Part shown: positions 8,854-17,580 of the stretch, one piece after another
Layout of the letters: every line of letters begins with the position of its first letter
How positions within the stretch are numbered: position 1 is the first letter of the stretch
DNA from: Halobacterium sp. R2-5
GTDB taxonomy: Archaea; Halobacteriota; Halobacteria; Halobacteriales; Halobacteriaceae
Assembly: GCF_011734195.1 (NCBI RefSeq)
Contig: NZ_JAANTH010000001.1
Coordinates: forward strand, 62,001-126,000
Reading direction: 5' to 3'
DNA: 64,000 nucleotides
Position numbers and translations under genes: made by a program
The notes under the pieces: model-generated
The model's database searches: none
Told to the model about the DNA's origin: nothing
The model's input: only the letters and a program-made list of their open reading frames with translations

Positions 8854-9581
8854 CCGGGACCGTCTACCTCGTCGGGAGCGGCCCGGGCGACCCCGAGCTG
8901 TTGACCGTGAAGGCCGCGCGCTTGCTCGAGGACGCGGACGTAGTGCTCCACGACAAGCTCCCCGGCCCGGAGATTCTCTCCGAGATTCCCGACGAGAAGC
9001 GCGAGGACGTCGGGAAGCGCGCGGGCGGCGAGCGCACGCCCCAGTCGGAAATCAACGAGCGCATGGTCGAACTCGCCCGGGAAGGGAACGACGTCGTCCG
9101 GCTGAAGGGCGGCGACCCGTTCGTGTTCGGGCGCGGCGGCGAGGAGATGGTCTACCTCGCCGACCACGACGTGCCGTTCGAGGTCGTGCCCGGCATCTCG
9201 TCGGCGGTCGCCGCGCCCGCGGCCGCGGACATCCCGGTGACGCACCGCGACCACGCGTCGTCGGTGTCGTTCGTCACGGGCCACGAGGACCCGACGAAAG
9301 ACGAGTCCGCCGTCGACTGGCAGGCGCTCGCGGACACCGGCGGCACCATCGTCGTGCTGATGGGCGTCGGCAGGCTCCCCGACTACACGCGGGCGCTCCG
9401 CGACGCCGGGATGGACCCGGAGACGCCGGTCGCCCTGATAGAGAAGGGGACGCGGCCCAGCCAGCAGGTCGCCACGGGCACCCTCGATACCATCGTCGAG
9501 GCCCGCGACGAGGTCGGCATCGAGCCGCCCGCCGTCACCGTCATCGGCGGCGTCGCGGGCGTCCGGGAGGAGACGCGATGA
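8850..9581 (+). CDS. cobA: Uroporphyrinogen-III C-methyltransferase
   Basis: SAM-dependent methylase making precorrin-2, the branch to sirohaem and cobalamin. The 243-residue protein shows VGSGPGDPELLTVKAARLL at the N-terminus and RLKGGDPFVFGRGGEE, both diagnostic of the tetrapyrrole methylase fold. It overlaps hemC upstream (ATGA) and hemD downstream (ATGA), so hemC-cobA-hemD is one translationally coupled unit. Confidence 0.95.
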   Translation: MTGTVYLVGSGPGDPELLTVKAARLLEDADVVLHDKLPGPEILSEIPDEKREDVGKRAGGERTPQSEINERMVELAREGNDVVRLKGGDPFVFGRGGEEMVYLADHDVPFEVVPGISSAVAAPAAADIPVTHRDHASSVSFVTGHEDPTKDESAVDWQALADTGGTIVVLMGVGRLPDYTRALRDAGMDPETPVALIEKGTRPSQQVATGTLDTIVEARDEVGIEPPAVTVIGGVAGVREETR

Positions 9582-10303
9582 CCGGGCCGAACGTCGCGGT
9601 GTTCCGGCCGGACGACGACCGGCTCGCGGACGCGACCGAGCTGCTCGAATCGCTGGACGCCGACCCTGTCACGGACCCGATGCTCGCCGTGGAGCCGACC
9701 GGCGAGGTCCCGCGAGACGGCGCCGACTACGTGGTTCTCACGAGCAAGACCGGCGTCGAACTCGCCGCCGACGGCGGCTGGAAGCCCGGCGACGCGACGC
9801 TCTGCGCGATCGGCGAGGCGACCGCCGACGCCTGCCGGGACGCGAGCTGGACGGTCGACCTCGTGCCCGCGGAGTACACGAGCAGCGGGCTCGTCGCCGC
9901 ACTCGACGGCGAGATCGACGGCGCTCGCGTCGAGGTCGCGCGCTCGGATCACGGCTCCGCGGTGCTCACGGACGGTCTGAACGACGCCGGCGCGTACGTC
10001 CACGAGACGGTTCTCTACGAACTCGTCGTGCCCGCCGCGGCCGGCGACTCGGTCGAACTCGCCGCGGACGGCGACCTCGACGCCGCGCTGTTCTCGTCGT
10101 CGCTGACCGTCGAGCACTGGCTCGACGAGGCCGAAGCCCGCGGCGTCCGGGAGGCCGCTCTCGCCGGCCTGAACGACGCCGTCGTCGGCTGCATCGGGCC
10201 GCCGACGCGCGAGACTGCCGAATCTCGGGGTGTGGACGTGGACGTCGTCCCCGCGGACGCGGACTTCGAGCAGCTGGCGCGCGCGGTCCGCGACGAGCTC
10301 TGA
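9578..10303 (+). CDS. hemD: Uroporphyrinogen-III synthase
   Basis: Closes hydroxymethylbilane with ring-D inversion to uroporphyrinogen III. The 241-residue protein starts at the overlapping ATG at 9578 (MTGPNVAVFRPDDDRLADA). The family is poorly conserved in sequence. Support comes from the two-domain layout, the motifs VVLTSKTGVEL and ALFSSSLTVEHWL followed by GCIGPPTRETAESRG near the end, and its place right after hemC-cobA. Confidence 0.9.
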   Translation: MTGPNVAVFRPDDDRLADATELLESLDADPVTDPMLAVEPTGEVPRDGADYVVLTSKTGVELAADGGWKPGDATLCAIGEATADACRDASWTVDLVPAEYTSSGLVAALDGEIDGARVEVARSDHGSAVLTDGLNDAGAYVHETVLYELVVPAAAGDSVELAADGDLDAALFSSSLTVEHWLDEAEARGVREAALAGLNDAVVGCIGPPTRETAESRGVDVDVVPADADFEQLARAVRDEL

Positions 10304-10344
10304 GGACCGGCAGTTTATACCCGAAGGAGCGCTACCCTCTCCCG

Positions 10345-11748
10345 ATGGACGCTCCGGTCCCGGAACTCCAGTCGCGGGCGGCAGCGTGCGCTGACGCACT
10401 CGAAGACGCCGACTCCGTCCTCCTCGCGTCGCACATCGACGCCGACGGCCTGACGAGCGCGGGCATCGCCGCCACCGCGCTCGAACGCGCCGGCATCCCC
10501 CACGACGTCGTCTTCTCGAAGCAGCTCGACGACGAGGAGATCGCGGGCATCGCGGCCCGCGACCACGACACGGTGCTGTTCACGGACTTCGGGAGCGGAC
10601 AGCTGGACGCGATCACGGACCACGAGCGCGCTGGCGAGTTCACGCCCGTAATCGCCGACCACCACCAGCCCGCCGACGCGGACACCCAGTTCCACCTGAA
10701 TCCGCTGCTCGAGGGCGTAGACGGTGGAAAGGAGCTCTCTGGCGCGGGCGCGGCGTACGTGCTCGCGCGAGCCCTGCTCGGCGAGGACGCGACGGACCTC
10801 GCGGCGCTCGCGGTCGTCGGCGCGGTCGGTGACCGCCAGACCGTCGACGGCGAGCTCGTCGGCGCGAACACGCAGATTGCCGCAGAAGGCGTCGACGCGG
10901 GCGTGCTCGACACGGCGAAGGACCTCACGCTGTACGGCACGCAGACCCGGCCGCTCCCGAAGCTCCTGGAGTACGCCAGCGAGGTGTACGTTCCCGGCAT
11001 CACGAACGACGAGAACGGCGCCGTGCGCTTCCTCGACGGCCTCGACCTGGAACTCCACGACGGCGGCGACTGGCGGACGTGGGCGGACCTCTCCCACGAC
11101 GAGCGCCAGACCGTCGTGAGCGCGCTGCTGAAGCGCGCGGTCCGCCACGGCGTCTCCAGCGAGGACGTGACGAAGCTCGTCGGGAAGACGTACACGCTCA
11201 CGGCCGAAGAGCCCGGGACCGAGCTGCGGGACGCAAGCGAGTTCTCCACGCTGCTGAACGCGACGGCGCGCTACGAGCGCGCGGACGTCGGGCTCGCGGT
11301 CTGTCTCGGGGAGCGTGGCGAGCCACTGGAGGCGGCCCGTGGCCTCCTGCGCGAGCACCGCCGGAACCTCTCGGAGGGGCTGTCGTGGGTGAAACGCGAG
11401 GGCGTCACCGTCGAGGACGACCTCCAGTGGTTCCACGCCGAGGACCGCATCCGTGAGACCATCGTCGGCATCGTCGCGGGGATGGCGCTGGGCAGCGACG
11501 CCACGGAGAGCGACCGCCCGATCGTCGGGTTCGGGTACAAGAACGACGAGGAGACGAAGGTCTCGGCGCGCGGCACGTCCCGGCTCGTGGACCGGGGCCT
11601 CGACCTCTCCGAGGTGATGAGCGAGGCCTCGCAGGCGGTCGGCGGCGACGGCGGCGGGCACACGGTCGCCGCGGGCGCAACCGTCCCGCGCGGCCGCGAG
11701 CAGGAGTTCCTCGAAGCAGTGAGCGACGTGCTCGCCGACCAGCTATAG
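10345..11748 (+). CDS. RecJ-like DHH-family phosphoesterase/nuclease
   Basis: A 467-residue DHH/DHHA1 protein of the archaeal RecJ-like single-strand exonuclease group (related to GINS-associated nucleases). Metal-site motifs are SHIDADG (near residue 29), FTDFGSG, IADHHQ (the DHH motif) and a C-terminal DGGGHTVAAGA substrate-binding signature. It probably acts in replication or repair; nanoRNase or phosphodiesterase activity is an alternative within the superfamily. Its 3' end overlaps the convergent antiporter gene by six bases. Confidence 0.88.
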   Translation: MDAPVPELQSRAAACADALEDADSVLLASHIDADGLTSAGIAATALERAGIPHDVVFSKQLDDEEIAGIAARDHDTVLFTDFGSGQLDAITDHERAGEFTPVIADHHQPADADTQFHLNPLLEGVDGGKELSGAGAAYVLARALLGEDATDLAALAVVGAVGDRQTVDGELVGANTQIAAEGVDAGVLDTAKDLTLYGTQTRPLPKLLEYASEVYVPGITNDENGAVRFLDGLDLELHDGGDWRTWADLSHDERQTVVSALLKRAVRHGVSSEDVTKLVGKTYTLTAEEPGTELRDASEFSTLLNATARYERADVGLAVCLGERGEPLEAARGLLREHRRNLSEGLSWVKREGVTVEDDLQWFHAEDRIRETIVGIVAGMALGSDATESDRPIVGFGYKNDEETKVSARGTSRLVDRGLDLSEVMSEASQAVGGDGGGHTVAAGATVPRGREQEFLEAVSDVLADQL

Positions 11749-12951
11749 CGACTGTCGCTCGCCGACCCACGCGTCGAAAGCGGCCGAGAGCGCCGCGCCG
11801 TACTGGACCGCCAGCGACCCGACGAAGCTCATCGCGATGACGTAGCCGACCGCGAACGCCGGCACGACAGTTCGAATCGCCTCGTTCGCGCTCGTCGCGG
11901 CGAGCGTCGCGATGATGAGCGAGAATTCGCCGCGCGCCACCAGCCCGAGCCCGACGCGGGCCGAACGTCGGTCGTCCAGCCCGTAGACGCGGCCGCTGGC
12001 GTACCCGCTCGCGAGCTTCGCGGCGGTCGTCGCGAGCACGGCGACCGCGAGCAGCAGCCAGACGTCCGCGACCACGAGGAGATTCGTGCCGAGGCCGACC
12101 GAGAAGAAGAACACCGCCGCGAACACGTCCCGGAGCGGCACGACGAGGCTCTCGATGCGGTGGACGAGGTCGGTGCCGCTGAACGCGGTGCCGACGAAGA
12201 ACGCCGCGACCGCCTCGCTCGCGCCGACCGACAGCGCCACGCCGCCGACGAGGACGGTGACGCCGACCACGCGAAGCACGAACAGCTCGTCCGCGCTGAC
12301 GCCGAACGCCCGGTCGACGTACTGAGTGCCGTAGTGGGCGGCGCCCGCCAGCGCCGTGAGGAAGACGAACGACTGGACGACGGTCGCGAGCGCGCTCTCG
12401 ACGTCTCCGCCGCCGCCGACGATGGCCGCGGCGACGGCGAGGTAGACAGCGATGACGAGGTCCTCGACGACGAGCGTCCCGAGAATCACCTCGCTCTCGG
12501 GGTTCGCGAGCCAGCCCGCGTCCGTCAGCGCCTTCGTGACGATGGCGCTCGAGGAGATGTAGACGACGCCCGCGACGAGGAAGACGCCGACCGGTCCGAA
12601 CCCGAACGCCAGTCCGAGCGCGACGCCGACGGCGGCGTTCACCAGGAGGTCGATGCCGCCGACCGCCGAGAGCCGCCGGCGGTTCCGCACGAGCGTCCCG
12701 ACGTCGAACTCCAGCCCGAGGAAGAACAACAGGAGGACGATACCGACCTCGGCGAGGGTCTCGACAACCGCGCTCTCGGAGACCAGCTGGAGGGAGACTG
12801 TCGCGACGCTCGTCGGCGCGTACGGGCCGACGAGGACGCCGGCGGCGATATACGCGGGGATGACCGGCTGGTCGAACCGGCGTGCCACGGCGCCGAAGAC
12901 GGCGAGCACGGTGAGCGCGATGCCGAACTCGAGTAAGAGTTCCTCGGCCAT
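11743..12951 (-). CDS. CPA2-type cation/proton antiporter (KefB/KhtU-like)
   Basis: A 402-residue protein with about 12 hydrophobic segments. It shows LLLFFLGLEFD in the first half and GLVARGEFSLII in the second, both marks of the monovalent cation:proton antiporter-2 family. It has no C-terminal RCK domain. That domain is supplied by the gene just upstream on the same strand (gap 4 bases), the arrangement seen in KhtTU K+/H+ antiporters. Likely role: K+ efflux and pH or ion balance, relevant to a high-potassium cytoplasm. Confidence 0.88.
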   Translation of the reverse strand: MAEELLLEFGIALTVLAVFGAVARRFDQPVIPAYIAAGVLVGPYAPTSVATVSLQLVSESAVVETLAEVGIVLLLFFLGLEFDVGTLVRNRRRLSAVGGIDLLVNAAVGVALGLAFGFGPVGVFLVAGVVYISSSAIVTKALTDAGWLANPESEVILGTLVVEDLVIAVYLAVAAAIVGGGGDVESALATVVQSFVFLTALAGAAHYGTQYVDRAFGVSADELFVLRVVGVTVLVGGVALSVGASEAVAAFFVGTAFSGTDLVHRIESLVVPLRDVFAAVFFFSVGLGTNLLVVADVWLLLAVAVLATTAAKLASGYASGRVYGLDDRRSARVGLGLVARGEFSLIIATLAATSANEAIRTVVPAFAVGYVIAMSFVGSLAVQYGAALSAAFDAWVGERQSL

Positions 12952-12955
12952 CGCG

Positions 12956-13456
12956 TCAGTCGGACTCCTCGACCGTCCCCGTCTCCAAGAGTTCGTCTAG
13001 CGCGTCCTGCTCGGCCCGCGACCCGATGGAGACGAGGATGTCCCCGGCTTCGAGCGTGGTTTCGGCGCCCGGGTTCCCGAACGTCTCGTCGCCGCGCTGG
13101 ATGGCCGCGACGGTCACGCCGGCCAGCTTGCCGAGGTGCGCCTCGCCCATCGTCTCGCCCGCGACCGGCGAGCCCTCCGGGACTTCCGTCCACTCGATGA
13201 CGGCGCCGCCCAGCGGCACGCCGATGTCCTCGAGGTCCAGCGGCTGGAAGTCCGTTCCCTCCAGCGAGGTCGCGACCTGCCGGGCCTCCTCGGCGCCGAA
13301 CTCGAAGAGCTTCTCGGCGTCCGCGTCCGGGCTGCTCCGCCGGAACAGCTCGCGCTTCCCGTCGTGGTGGACGATGACGACGGCTCGCTCCCCGCCGCCC
13401 GTCTCGACCTCGTACCGCTTCCCGACCCCGGGAACGTCCGCCTCGTAGATGACCAT
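12956..13456 (-). CDS. TrkA-C (RCK_C) domain regulatory subunit, KhtT-like
   Basis: A 166-residue soluble protein starting MVIYEADVPGVGKRYEV. The N-terminal half resembles the KhtT N-terminal domain, and the C-terminal half (from about VPEGSPVAGETMGE to the end) is a TrkA-C ligand-binding domain (DILVSIGS). It should gate the antiporter encoded four bases downstream. The start at 13456 is preferred over an ATG nine codons upstream because a TATA-like ATTTATG lies 25-33 bases before it (13482-13488, minus strand). Confidence 0.85.
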   Translation of the reverse strand: MVIYEADVPGVGKRYEVETGGGERAVVIVHHDGKRELFRRSSPDADAEKLFEFGAEEARQVATSLEGTDFQPLDLEDIGVPLGGAVIEWTEVPEGSPVAGETMGEAHLGKLAGVTVAAIQRGDETFGNPGAETTLEAGDILVSIGSRAEQDALDELLETGTVEESD

Positions 13457-13483
13457 GCGTGGAATGGCGCGCGACGAACGCAT

Positions 13484-14233
13484 AAATCTCGGGTGGGAGC
13501 CAGCGGCGGGCAGGGAAACGAGGCGGCCTGCCCGATATTCAATATCGTAGTATGTAGTTTATCGACTCCCGGGGTAGGAGTGGGTACGACACGAGAGCCG
13601 GAGAAAGAACGCCTCGCGGCTGGACGCGCAGGATTCGAGTAGCGAGAGGCGGAGGTCTGGGCTTAGAGAGCGTAACGTGCTGCGGGCAAGGGTGCTGTCT
13701 AGTCAGTCGAATCTGCCGGCGTGTTCCACGCGAGTCAGTAAACGAAACAGCGGTGTACTGATACCACGGCAGAACCCGAGTGCGTTCGAGTGGAAACGGC
13801 GCCGGGGAAGATTGTGAGACCGGCGCGGAACGCACCCGAAGAGCACTCGATTCTGTCCGGAATGCGTAATCTGCAAGCCACCCGTCCTGCGTGATGAAGA
13901 GAGCACGAAATCCGGTTCGCTGTAGTACCGGCGATCCCCCTGATCGGCGGTCGCCGCCGCTGGGATAGACTGATGACTCGTCGCGTTCGTGCGCGTGCGA
14001 GTGAAAGGCGGACGGCGAGAGTTCGACTGCGAGCACTCGCGCTGGCTCGACAGCCCACGGCTTCCTGAAATCGTCCGCTGTGTACCCCCGAATCGGGAGC
14101 GGTGTCCCTAGCAGTAGAGAATAAATTGTATCTTGCGATATAGAATTATCCGAGTGGCGGCCAGATACAGACACGGTGCGATAGCTCGCGCTTACCGACG
14201 GGCACTTCAATCAGTCCCGGCAACGTGGAGGCA
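13484..14233. other. 750-bp gene-poor, lower-GC intergenic region
   Basis: No gene can be supported. GC content is visibly lower than the flanks, with AT-rich islands GATATTCAATATCGTAG (13533-13549) and around 14120-14155. A 223-codon minus-strand frame (13539-14210) has Ser/Arg-rich, acid-poor composition unlike a haloarchaeal protein. I looked for tRNA, RNase P and SRP RNA signatures and found none. It may be a decayed gene, an unrecognised RNA gene or the remains of an insertion. Confidence 0.5.
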
Positions 14234-14560
14234 ATGAGCGACCTGACGCCCGAGGAGTTCGAGGAGCAGAAGTACGTCGACTACTTCCCGAAGCTCCAGA
14301 CCGCGTACAAGAGCGCCTTCGAGACGATGAACGAGGCGTTCGACTCGGAGCTCGTCCACGGCATCGATCAGACGATTCTCGCCGAGAGCGAACCCCACTA
14401 CGAGGGCGACGGCGAGTTCACCGTCGAACTCCCCGACGACCCCCTGGACAAGCTGGAGGGCGTCGTCACGTCCGACGAGAAGGCCCAGCACGTCCTCGAC
14501 CGCTACCTCGAAGAACTCCGCGCGGAGCTGCGCTCGCAGTTCGGCGTCGACGACGAGTAA
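14234..14560 (+). CDS. DUF5783-like small haloarchaeal protein
   Basis: A 108-residue acidic cytoplasmic protein (MSDLTPEEFEEQKYVDYFPK...). I recognise the sequence type as the haloarchaeal DUF5783 family; its function is unknown. It is mostly helical with a charged C-terminus (SQFGVDDE). ATG 14234 is chosen; an in-frame GTG three codons upstream (14225) is an alternative. Confidence 0.8.
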   Translation: MSDLTPEEFEEQKYVDYFPKLQTAYKSAFETMNEAFDSELVHGIDQTILAESEPHYEGDGEFTVELPDDPLDKLEGVVTSDEKAQHVLDRYLEELRAELRSQFGVDDE

Positions 14561-14634
14561 TCCCAGGCGGCCGCCGGGGGACGCGAACATCTTGCACCAC
14601 AGGAGCTAAGCCACGCGAGCACTAATCGGAGTCC

Positions 14635-14985
14635 ATGAGCACCGAGAGTCAGAGCGGCGACGACCTGGAGGAGCGCGTCAACAACTTCCTCCGTCGGAAC
14701 TTCCCCCAGATTCAGATGCACGGCGGCACCGCAGCCATCCAGAACATCGACCGCGAGGAGGGTGTCGTCGACCTCCAGCTCGGCGGCGCGTGTTCGGGCT
14801 GTGGCATCTCCCCGATGACGATTCAGGCCATCAAGTCCCGGATGACCAAGGAGATCCCCGAGATCGACACCGTCCACGCCGACACCGGCATGGGCGGCGA
14901 CACGGGAATGAGCCCGTCGTTCCCCGGCGAGGACGCCGACGGCGAGGACGCCGAGGACGACGAAGGCCCGCAGGCGCCGTTCTAA
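14635..14985 (+). CDS. NifU C-terminal-domain Fe-S cluster scaffold protein
   Basis: A 116-residue protein with the NifU-C/Nfu core: NFLRRNFPQIQMHGGT, then the cluster-binding CSGCGISPMTIQ (C-x2-C). A dimer would hold one [4Fe-4S] cluster for delivery to apoproteins. An acidic tail of about 30 residues (DADGEDAEDDEG) is a halophilic addition. Confidence 0.9.
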   Translation: MSTESQSGDDLEERVNNFLRRNFPQIQMHGGTAAIQNIDREEGVVDLQLGGACSGCGISPMTIQAIKSRMTKEIPEIDTVHADTGMGGDTGMSPSFPGEDADGEDAEDDEGPQAPF

Positions 14986-15043
14986 GCGGCTTCGCTCTCC
15001 CAGTTTTTCCCGGCGACTAGCGATAGCTCTCGCGGGGGCGCGC

Positions 15044-15337
15044 TCAGTCCTCTATCCAGTAGTAGATGGCTTCCTTCTCGGCGCCGCAGCTCGGGCACTC
15101 CTCGGGGAACGACTCCCGGAGTTCGCCCATCTCGCCACACTCCGAGCACCGCCACATCAGTTCGCCCTCGCCGAATTCGTGGCCGGCGCGCTCGTGTTCG
15201 ACGGACAGCGACTCGATGCCCTCCGCGGTGGTGACGTAGAAGCCGCTGTCGTCGAACCCGCGGACGGTACCGAGCCGTTCGCCGTCCTCGCCGTACACGA
15301 CCGTCCCGAGACTGACGCTAGGTGTGTCCTGGCTCAT
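15044..15337 (-). CDS. Rubredoxin-like zinc-ribbon protein (DUF7130-like)
   Basis: A 97-residue protein. The N-terminal half is a PRC-barrel-like beta segment (LGTVVYGEDGERLGTVRGFD); the C-terminal half has paired cysteines (CSECGEMGEL...CPSCGAEKEAIYYWIED) that form a rubredoxin/zinc-ribbon knuckle. The start at 15337 is taken because TATA-like TTTTATC (15363-15369, minus strand) lies ~26-32 bases upstream and because upstream codons look non-coding. Metal binding is likely; the role is unknown. Confidence 0.8.
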   Translation of the reverse strand: MSQDTPSVSLGTVVYGEDGERLGTVRGFDDSGFYVTTAEGIESLSVEHERAGHEFGEGELMWRCSECGEMGELRESFPEECPSCGAEKEAIYYWIED

Positions 15338-15445
15338 GGAAGAAGGTTCGACGCGAATCGTGATAAAATCGATTGCCGAACGCGGTAGGACCCATAGCCA
15401 CGCACTCACGCTATTCGACGAGGAGTCGAGTCGACGGCCGGGTTG

Positions 15446-15892
15446 TCACGATGCACCCTGGCCGTAGTTGCAGTTTTTCCGATGTGACGCATCGACTTTC
15501 GCAGTGATGGTCGCATCGAAGCCGTCGCCGGTAACGTCGACGGTTACCGCGCTCGTATTGACGTACAACCGGTACGTCTCCCACTCGCCGGTCGCTATCG
15601 ACGTTTTCGAGGACGGGAGGTCACCGGTGCTCCCGCCACGAGTTGCGATTTCCTCGACGGTCACCTCGGTCGAGTGCCGGTTCATCACCGATACGTACAC
15701 CTTCGGCTCTCCGGTTCCGTTCGCGTTCGTCGGCGCACACGCAGCGACCCCGACGTACGCGTCTTCGTTGTCCACGACGTTCACGGAGACGCCGCGCTCG
15801 GCGCTGACGCTCGTGAACCCGAGCGTGCCGGTGGCGAGCATGCCCACCGCGGCGAGAGCGAGCACGATGCTGACGGCACGTGACGCGTTCAT
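15446..15892 (-). CDS. Small secreted protein with SipW-dependent-type signal, DUF1102-like
   Basis: A 148-residue protein with a hydrophobic signal segment (residues 5-26) ending in GFTSVSAERGVSVNVV. That is the same junction as GAFTSVSADRGVTVNVA in the tandem paralogues across the divergent region, so it belongs to the same exported family. The mature part is short, beta-rich and Thr/Val-rich, with two cysteines (CAP and NCNYG). Its ATG overlaps the stop of the upstream DUF7344-like gene by one base, so the two are co-expressed. Possibly a minor subunit of the surface structure. Confidence 0.75.
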   Translation of the reverse strand: MNASRAVSIVLALAAVGMLATGTLGFTSVSAERGVSVNVVDNEDAYVGVAACAPTNANGTGEPKVYVSVMNRHSTEVTVEEIATRGGSTGDLPSSKTSIATGEWETYRLYVNTSAVTVDVTGDGFDATITAKVDASHRKNCNYGQGAS

Positions 15893-16539
15893 CAGCCCTT
15901 GAGCTCCGGCGGTTCGTCAGTCTCCCCGATGCGTTGCCCGCGCGCGAAGTACGTGTGCGCGACCGCCGACACCGCGAACATCGCGGTGACGGCGACTCCC
16001 CACGCGACGTCCGATAGAACAGCGAACGGCCACGCGCCGACCCACACTCCAGCCATCAGCGACACCGCGACCCCGGACAGCCCGAGGTAGTAGACGCTCC
16101 ACGGGATCTCGCGGCCCTGCACGATGTCCATGTACACTTCGACGTCGTCCAGCGACGGCGTCGGCTCGACGGTGCCGCGGTTCTTGTCGAAGTCGACGAC
16201 GCCGGCCTCGTCCATCATCGGCAGGTGGGACTGCTGGAGCGCGGTGTACACGCGCTTGCGCTCCTCGTAGGACACCTGCTCGACGTCGACGCCGTACTCC
16301 CAGGCGGCGACCTGCTCGGCGACGTCTCCGAGGTCCATGGCGCCGTCCTCGCTCTTGAGCGCGTGGGCGGCGTACCGCCGCCGCCTGTTCGAGAGCACGT
16401 CGAACAGCTCGTCCTCGGTCGGCGCGTCGGTCGACTGGTCCGCCGCGGTCTGACTCTCCCCTGATAGTCCGTCCCCCGATTTCCCCTGGCTCGTGTCGGC
16501 GGGATCCCCCTTCCCCCGGTGTTGTGATACGGATGACAC
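15892..16539 (-). CDS. DUF7344-like winged-helix membrane-linked regulator
   Basis: A 215-residue protein. After a polar, disordered first 40 residues comes DELFDVLSNRRRRYAAHAL, the start of a haloarchaeal winged-helix domain (DUF7344 type), with ERKRVYTALQQSHLPMMDEAGVVDFD as recognition helix and wing. Two transmembrane helices follow near residues 145-190. It may be a membrane-tethered transcription factor controlling the divergent surface-protein cluster and its own downstream partner. A TATA-like CACTTATGG (around 16567-16575) fits a leaderless transcript. Confidence 0.75.
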   Translation of the reverse strand: MSSVSQHRGKGDPADTSQGKSGDGLSGESQTAADQSTDAPTEDELFDVLSNRRRRYAAHALKSEDGAMDLGDVAEQVAAWEYGVDVEQVSYEERKRVYTALQQSHLPMMDEAGVVDFDKNRGTVEPTPSLDDVEVYMDIVQGREIPWSVYYLGLSGVAVSLMAGVWVGAWPFAVLSDVAWGVAVTAMFAVSAVAHTYFARGQRIGETDEPPELKG

Positions 16540-16584
16540 GACTGAGTTTTGCTACACTCTCGTCCCCCATAAGTGTTAGCTATA

Positions 16585-16595
16585 GTTACAGTAAC
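16585..16595. promoter_or_regulatory. Palindrome GTTACaGTAAC upstream of the regulator gene
   Basis: An exact 5-1-5 inverted repeat, 46 bases upstream of the regulator start and just behind its presumed TATA box. This is where an activator or autoregulator would bind. A similar GTTAC...GTAAC dyad occurs at 48241-48259 upstream of another surface protein. Confidence 0.4.
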
Positions 16596-16624
16596 GTGAA
16601 TTTACCGTACGTTCCGAGAGGCGC

Positions 16625-16642
16625 GTTATACGGCCGTATAAC
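16625..16642. promoter_or_regulatory. Perfect 18-bp palindrome GTTATACGGCCGTATAAC
   Basis: An exact self-complementary 18-mer midway between the divergent genes. Its length and symmetry fit a dimeric DNA-binding protein, plausibly the adjacent winged-helix regulator. No T-tract follows, so a terminator is unlikely. Confidence 0.5.
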
Positions 16643-16808
16643 CGCCTGAATCCGCCATCCCAATCCCACCAGGAGGTTAAATACACATTTACGTAGGTGT
16701 CTTTTCGTGCGGTCAGGCGCCCCCTGAGCACGCTTCAGGACGAGGTTGTCACTTACACGAACCTCTCAAGCGGGGGCATCTCCTCGTGTGGCGCGTGACA
16801 GACCCGTA

Positions 16809-16840
16809 CTGAACTCGCTCAGTCGTGTCAATACTACTTA
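16809..16840 (+). promoter_or_regulatory. Conserved upstream element, copy 1
   Basis: A 32-base block ending TCAATACTACTTA. It is repeated at 18311-18342 with 26 of 32 bases identical, and in both cases it starts exactly 111 bases before an ATG. The last 13 bases are identical. It also contains a small dyad ACTGA/TCAGT (16808-16823). It probably holds the promoter or a regulator site. Confidence 0.6.
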
Positions 16841-16919
16841 CCAATGGGGTGATGGGTGAAGTGAGCGCTCTCGTGAACTGCGGTGTTCGCGGGAGTGCAC
16901 CAACGAGGTAACTCGAACA

Positions 16920-17519
16920 ATGCAACGTCGCAAGTTCATCGCTGGTCTGGGATCGCTCGCTGCCGCCGGGGCAGCTGGAATTGGTACGGGCGCGTTCACG
17001 AGTGTGAGCGCGGATCGTGGTGTTACTGTTAACGTCGCCAGTGACGCTAATGCTTTCCTGGCGCTCGAAGCGGAGGACACAGAAAATGGTGACGCATATG
17101 TCACCAGTAATGGGACGTCCGGTACCGTCTCCCTTAGCTTCGATGAAAACGCCAGTACCGAGGGTGGTGAAGGACTGAACCAGAATGCAGACACGATCAT
17201 CCGTGACCTCCTTCAGGTGACGAATAATGGGACGCAAGACGTCATCGTCGGTGTGACCGGACTGCCGGAGAGCATGAGTATCTACACGGACGATGGCGAA
17301 GTTGCGGCAAACGGCAACAGTACGTCGCTGAACCAAGACAATTACGACCCGTCCAGCGGGAATCTCGCGCTCGTCGGGTCTGGTGTGACGATGGATAACG
17401 TCGGTGTCACCTTCCGTGACCCGGCAAGCGACCTCGATCTTGACGACGCGAGCATCACGTTCAACGCGATCGCCGTTGACGAACTCGCCAATCCCCAAGA
17501 CGTCCGCGGCAAGTACTAA
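16920..17519 (+). CDS. Secreted DUF1102 / SipW-signal-type protein, paralogue A
   Basis: A 199-residue exported protein. The signal region MQRRKFIAGLGSLAAAGAAG carries a twin-arginine-like RRKF and then GTGAFTSVSADRGVTVNVA, resembling SipW-dependent signals (G-x-x-A-F) of TasA/camelysin. The mature part is beta-rich and Asn/Asp/Thr-rich with the family core LLQVTNNGTQDVIV. It is likely a surface-fibre or matrix subunit. Codon choice is noticeably less GC-rich than in the flanking housekeeping genes. The gene downstream (gap 61 bases) is a paralogue. Confidence 0.75.
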   Translation: MQRRKFIAGLGSLAAAGAAGIGTGAFTSVSADRGVTVNVASDANAFLALEAEDTENGDAYVTSNGTSGTVSLSFDENASTEGGEGLNQNADTIIRDLLQVTNNGTQDVIVGVTGLPESMSIYTDDGEVAANGNSTSLNQDNYDPSSGNLALVGSGVTMDNVGVTFRDPASDLDLDDASITFNAIAVDELANPQDVRGKY

Positions 17520-17580
17520 CGCGTAACGACCAGTAGTTCGGCTCTCACCTGGATTCCAACTGGGTGAGCCACAACCAATT

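Larger units (their letters stand above)
16540..16919. promoter_or_regulatory. Divergent regulatory region of the surface-fibre cluster
   Basis: This 380-bp gap separates the regulator from the first tandem paralogue and is AT-rich for this genome. It holds two palindromes, a plus-strand AT-rich stretch (GGTTAAATACACATTTACG, around 16675-16693) and the duplicated upstream element near 16809-16840, each listed separately. No gene is visible. Confidence 0.6.

Noticed and set aside
13631-13640. GGATTCGAGT resembling a tRNA T-loop
   Set aside because: Flanking bases do not form a T stem on either strand, and no acceptor, anticodon or D arms could be placed around it.
13539-14210. 223-codon minus-strand frame in the gene-poor gap
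   Set aside because: Ser/Arg/Pro-rich, few acidic residues, no domain, no promoter at a fitting distance; unlike a haloarchaeal protein.
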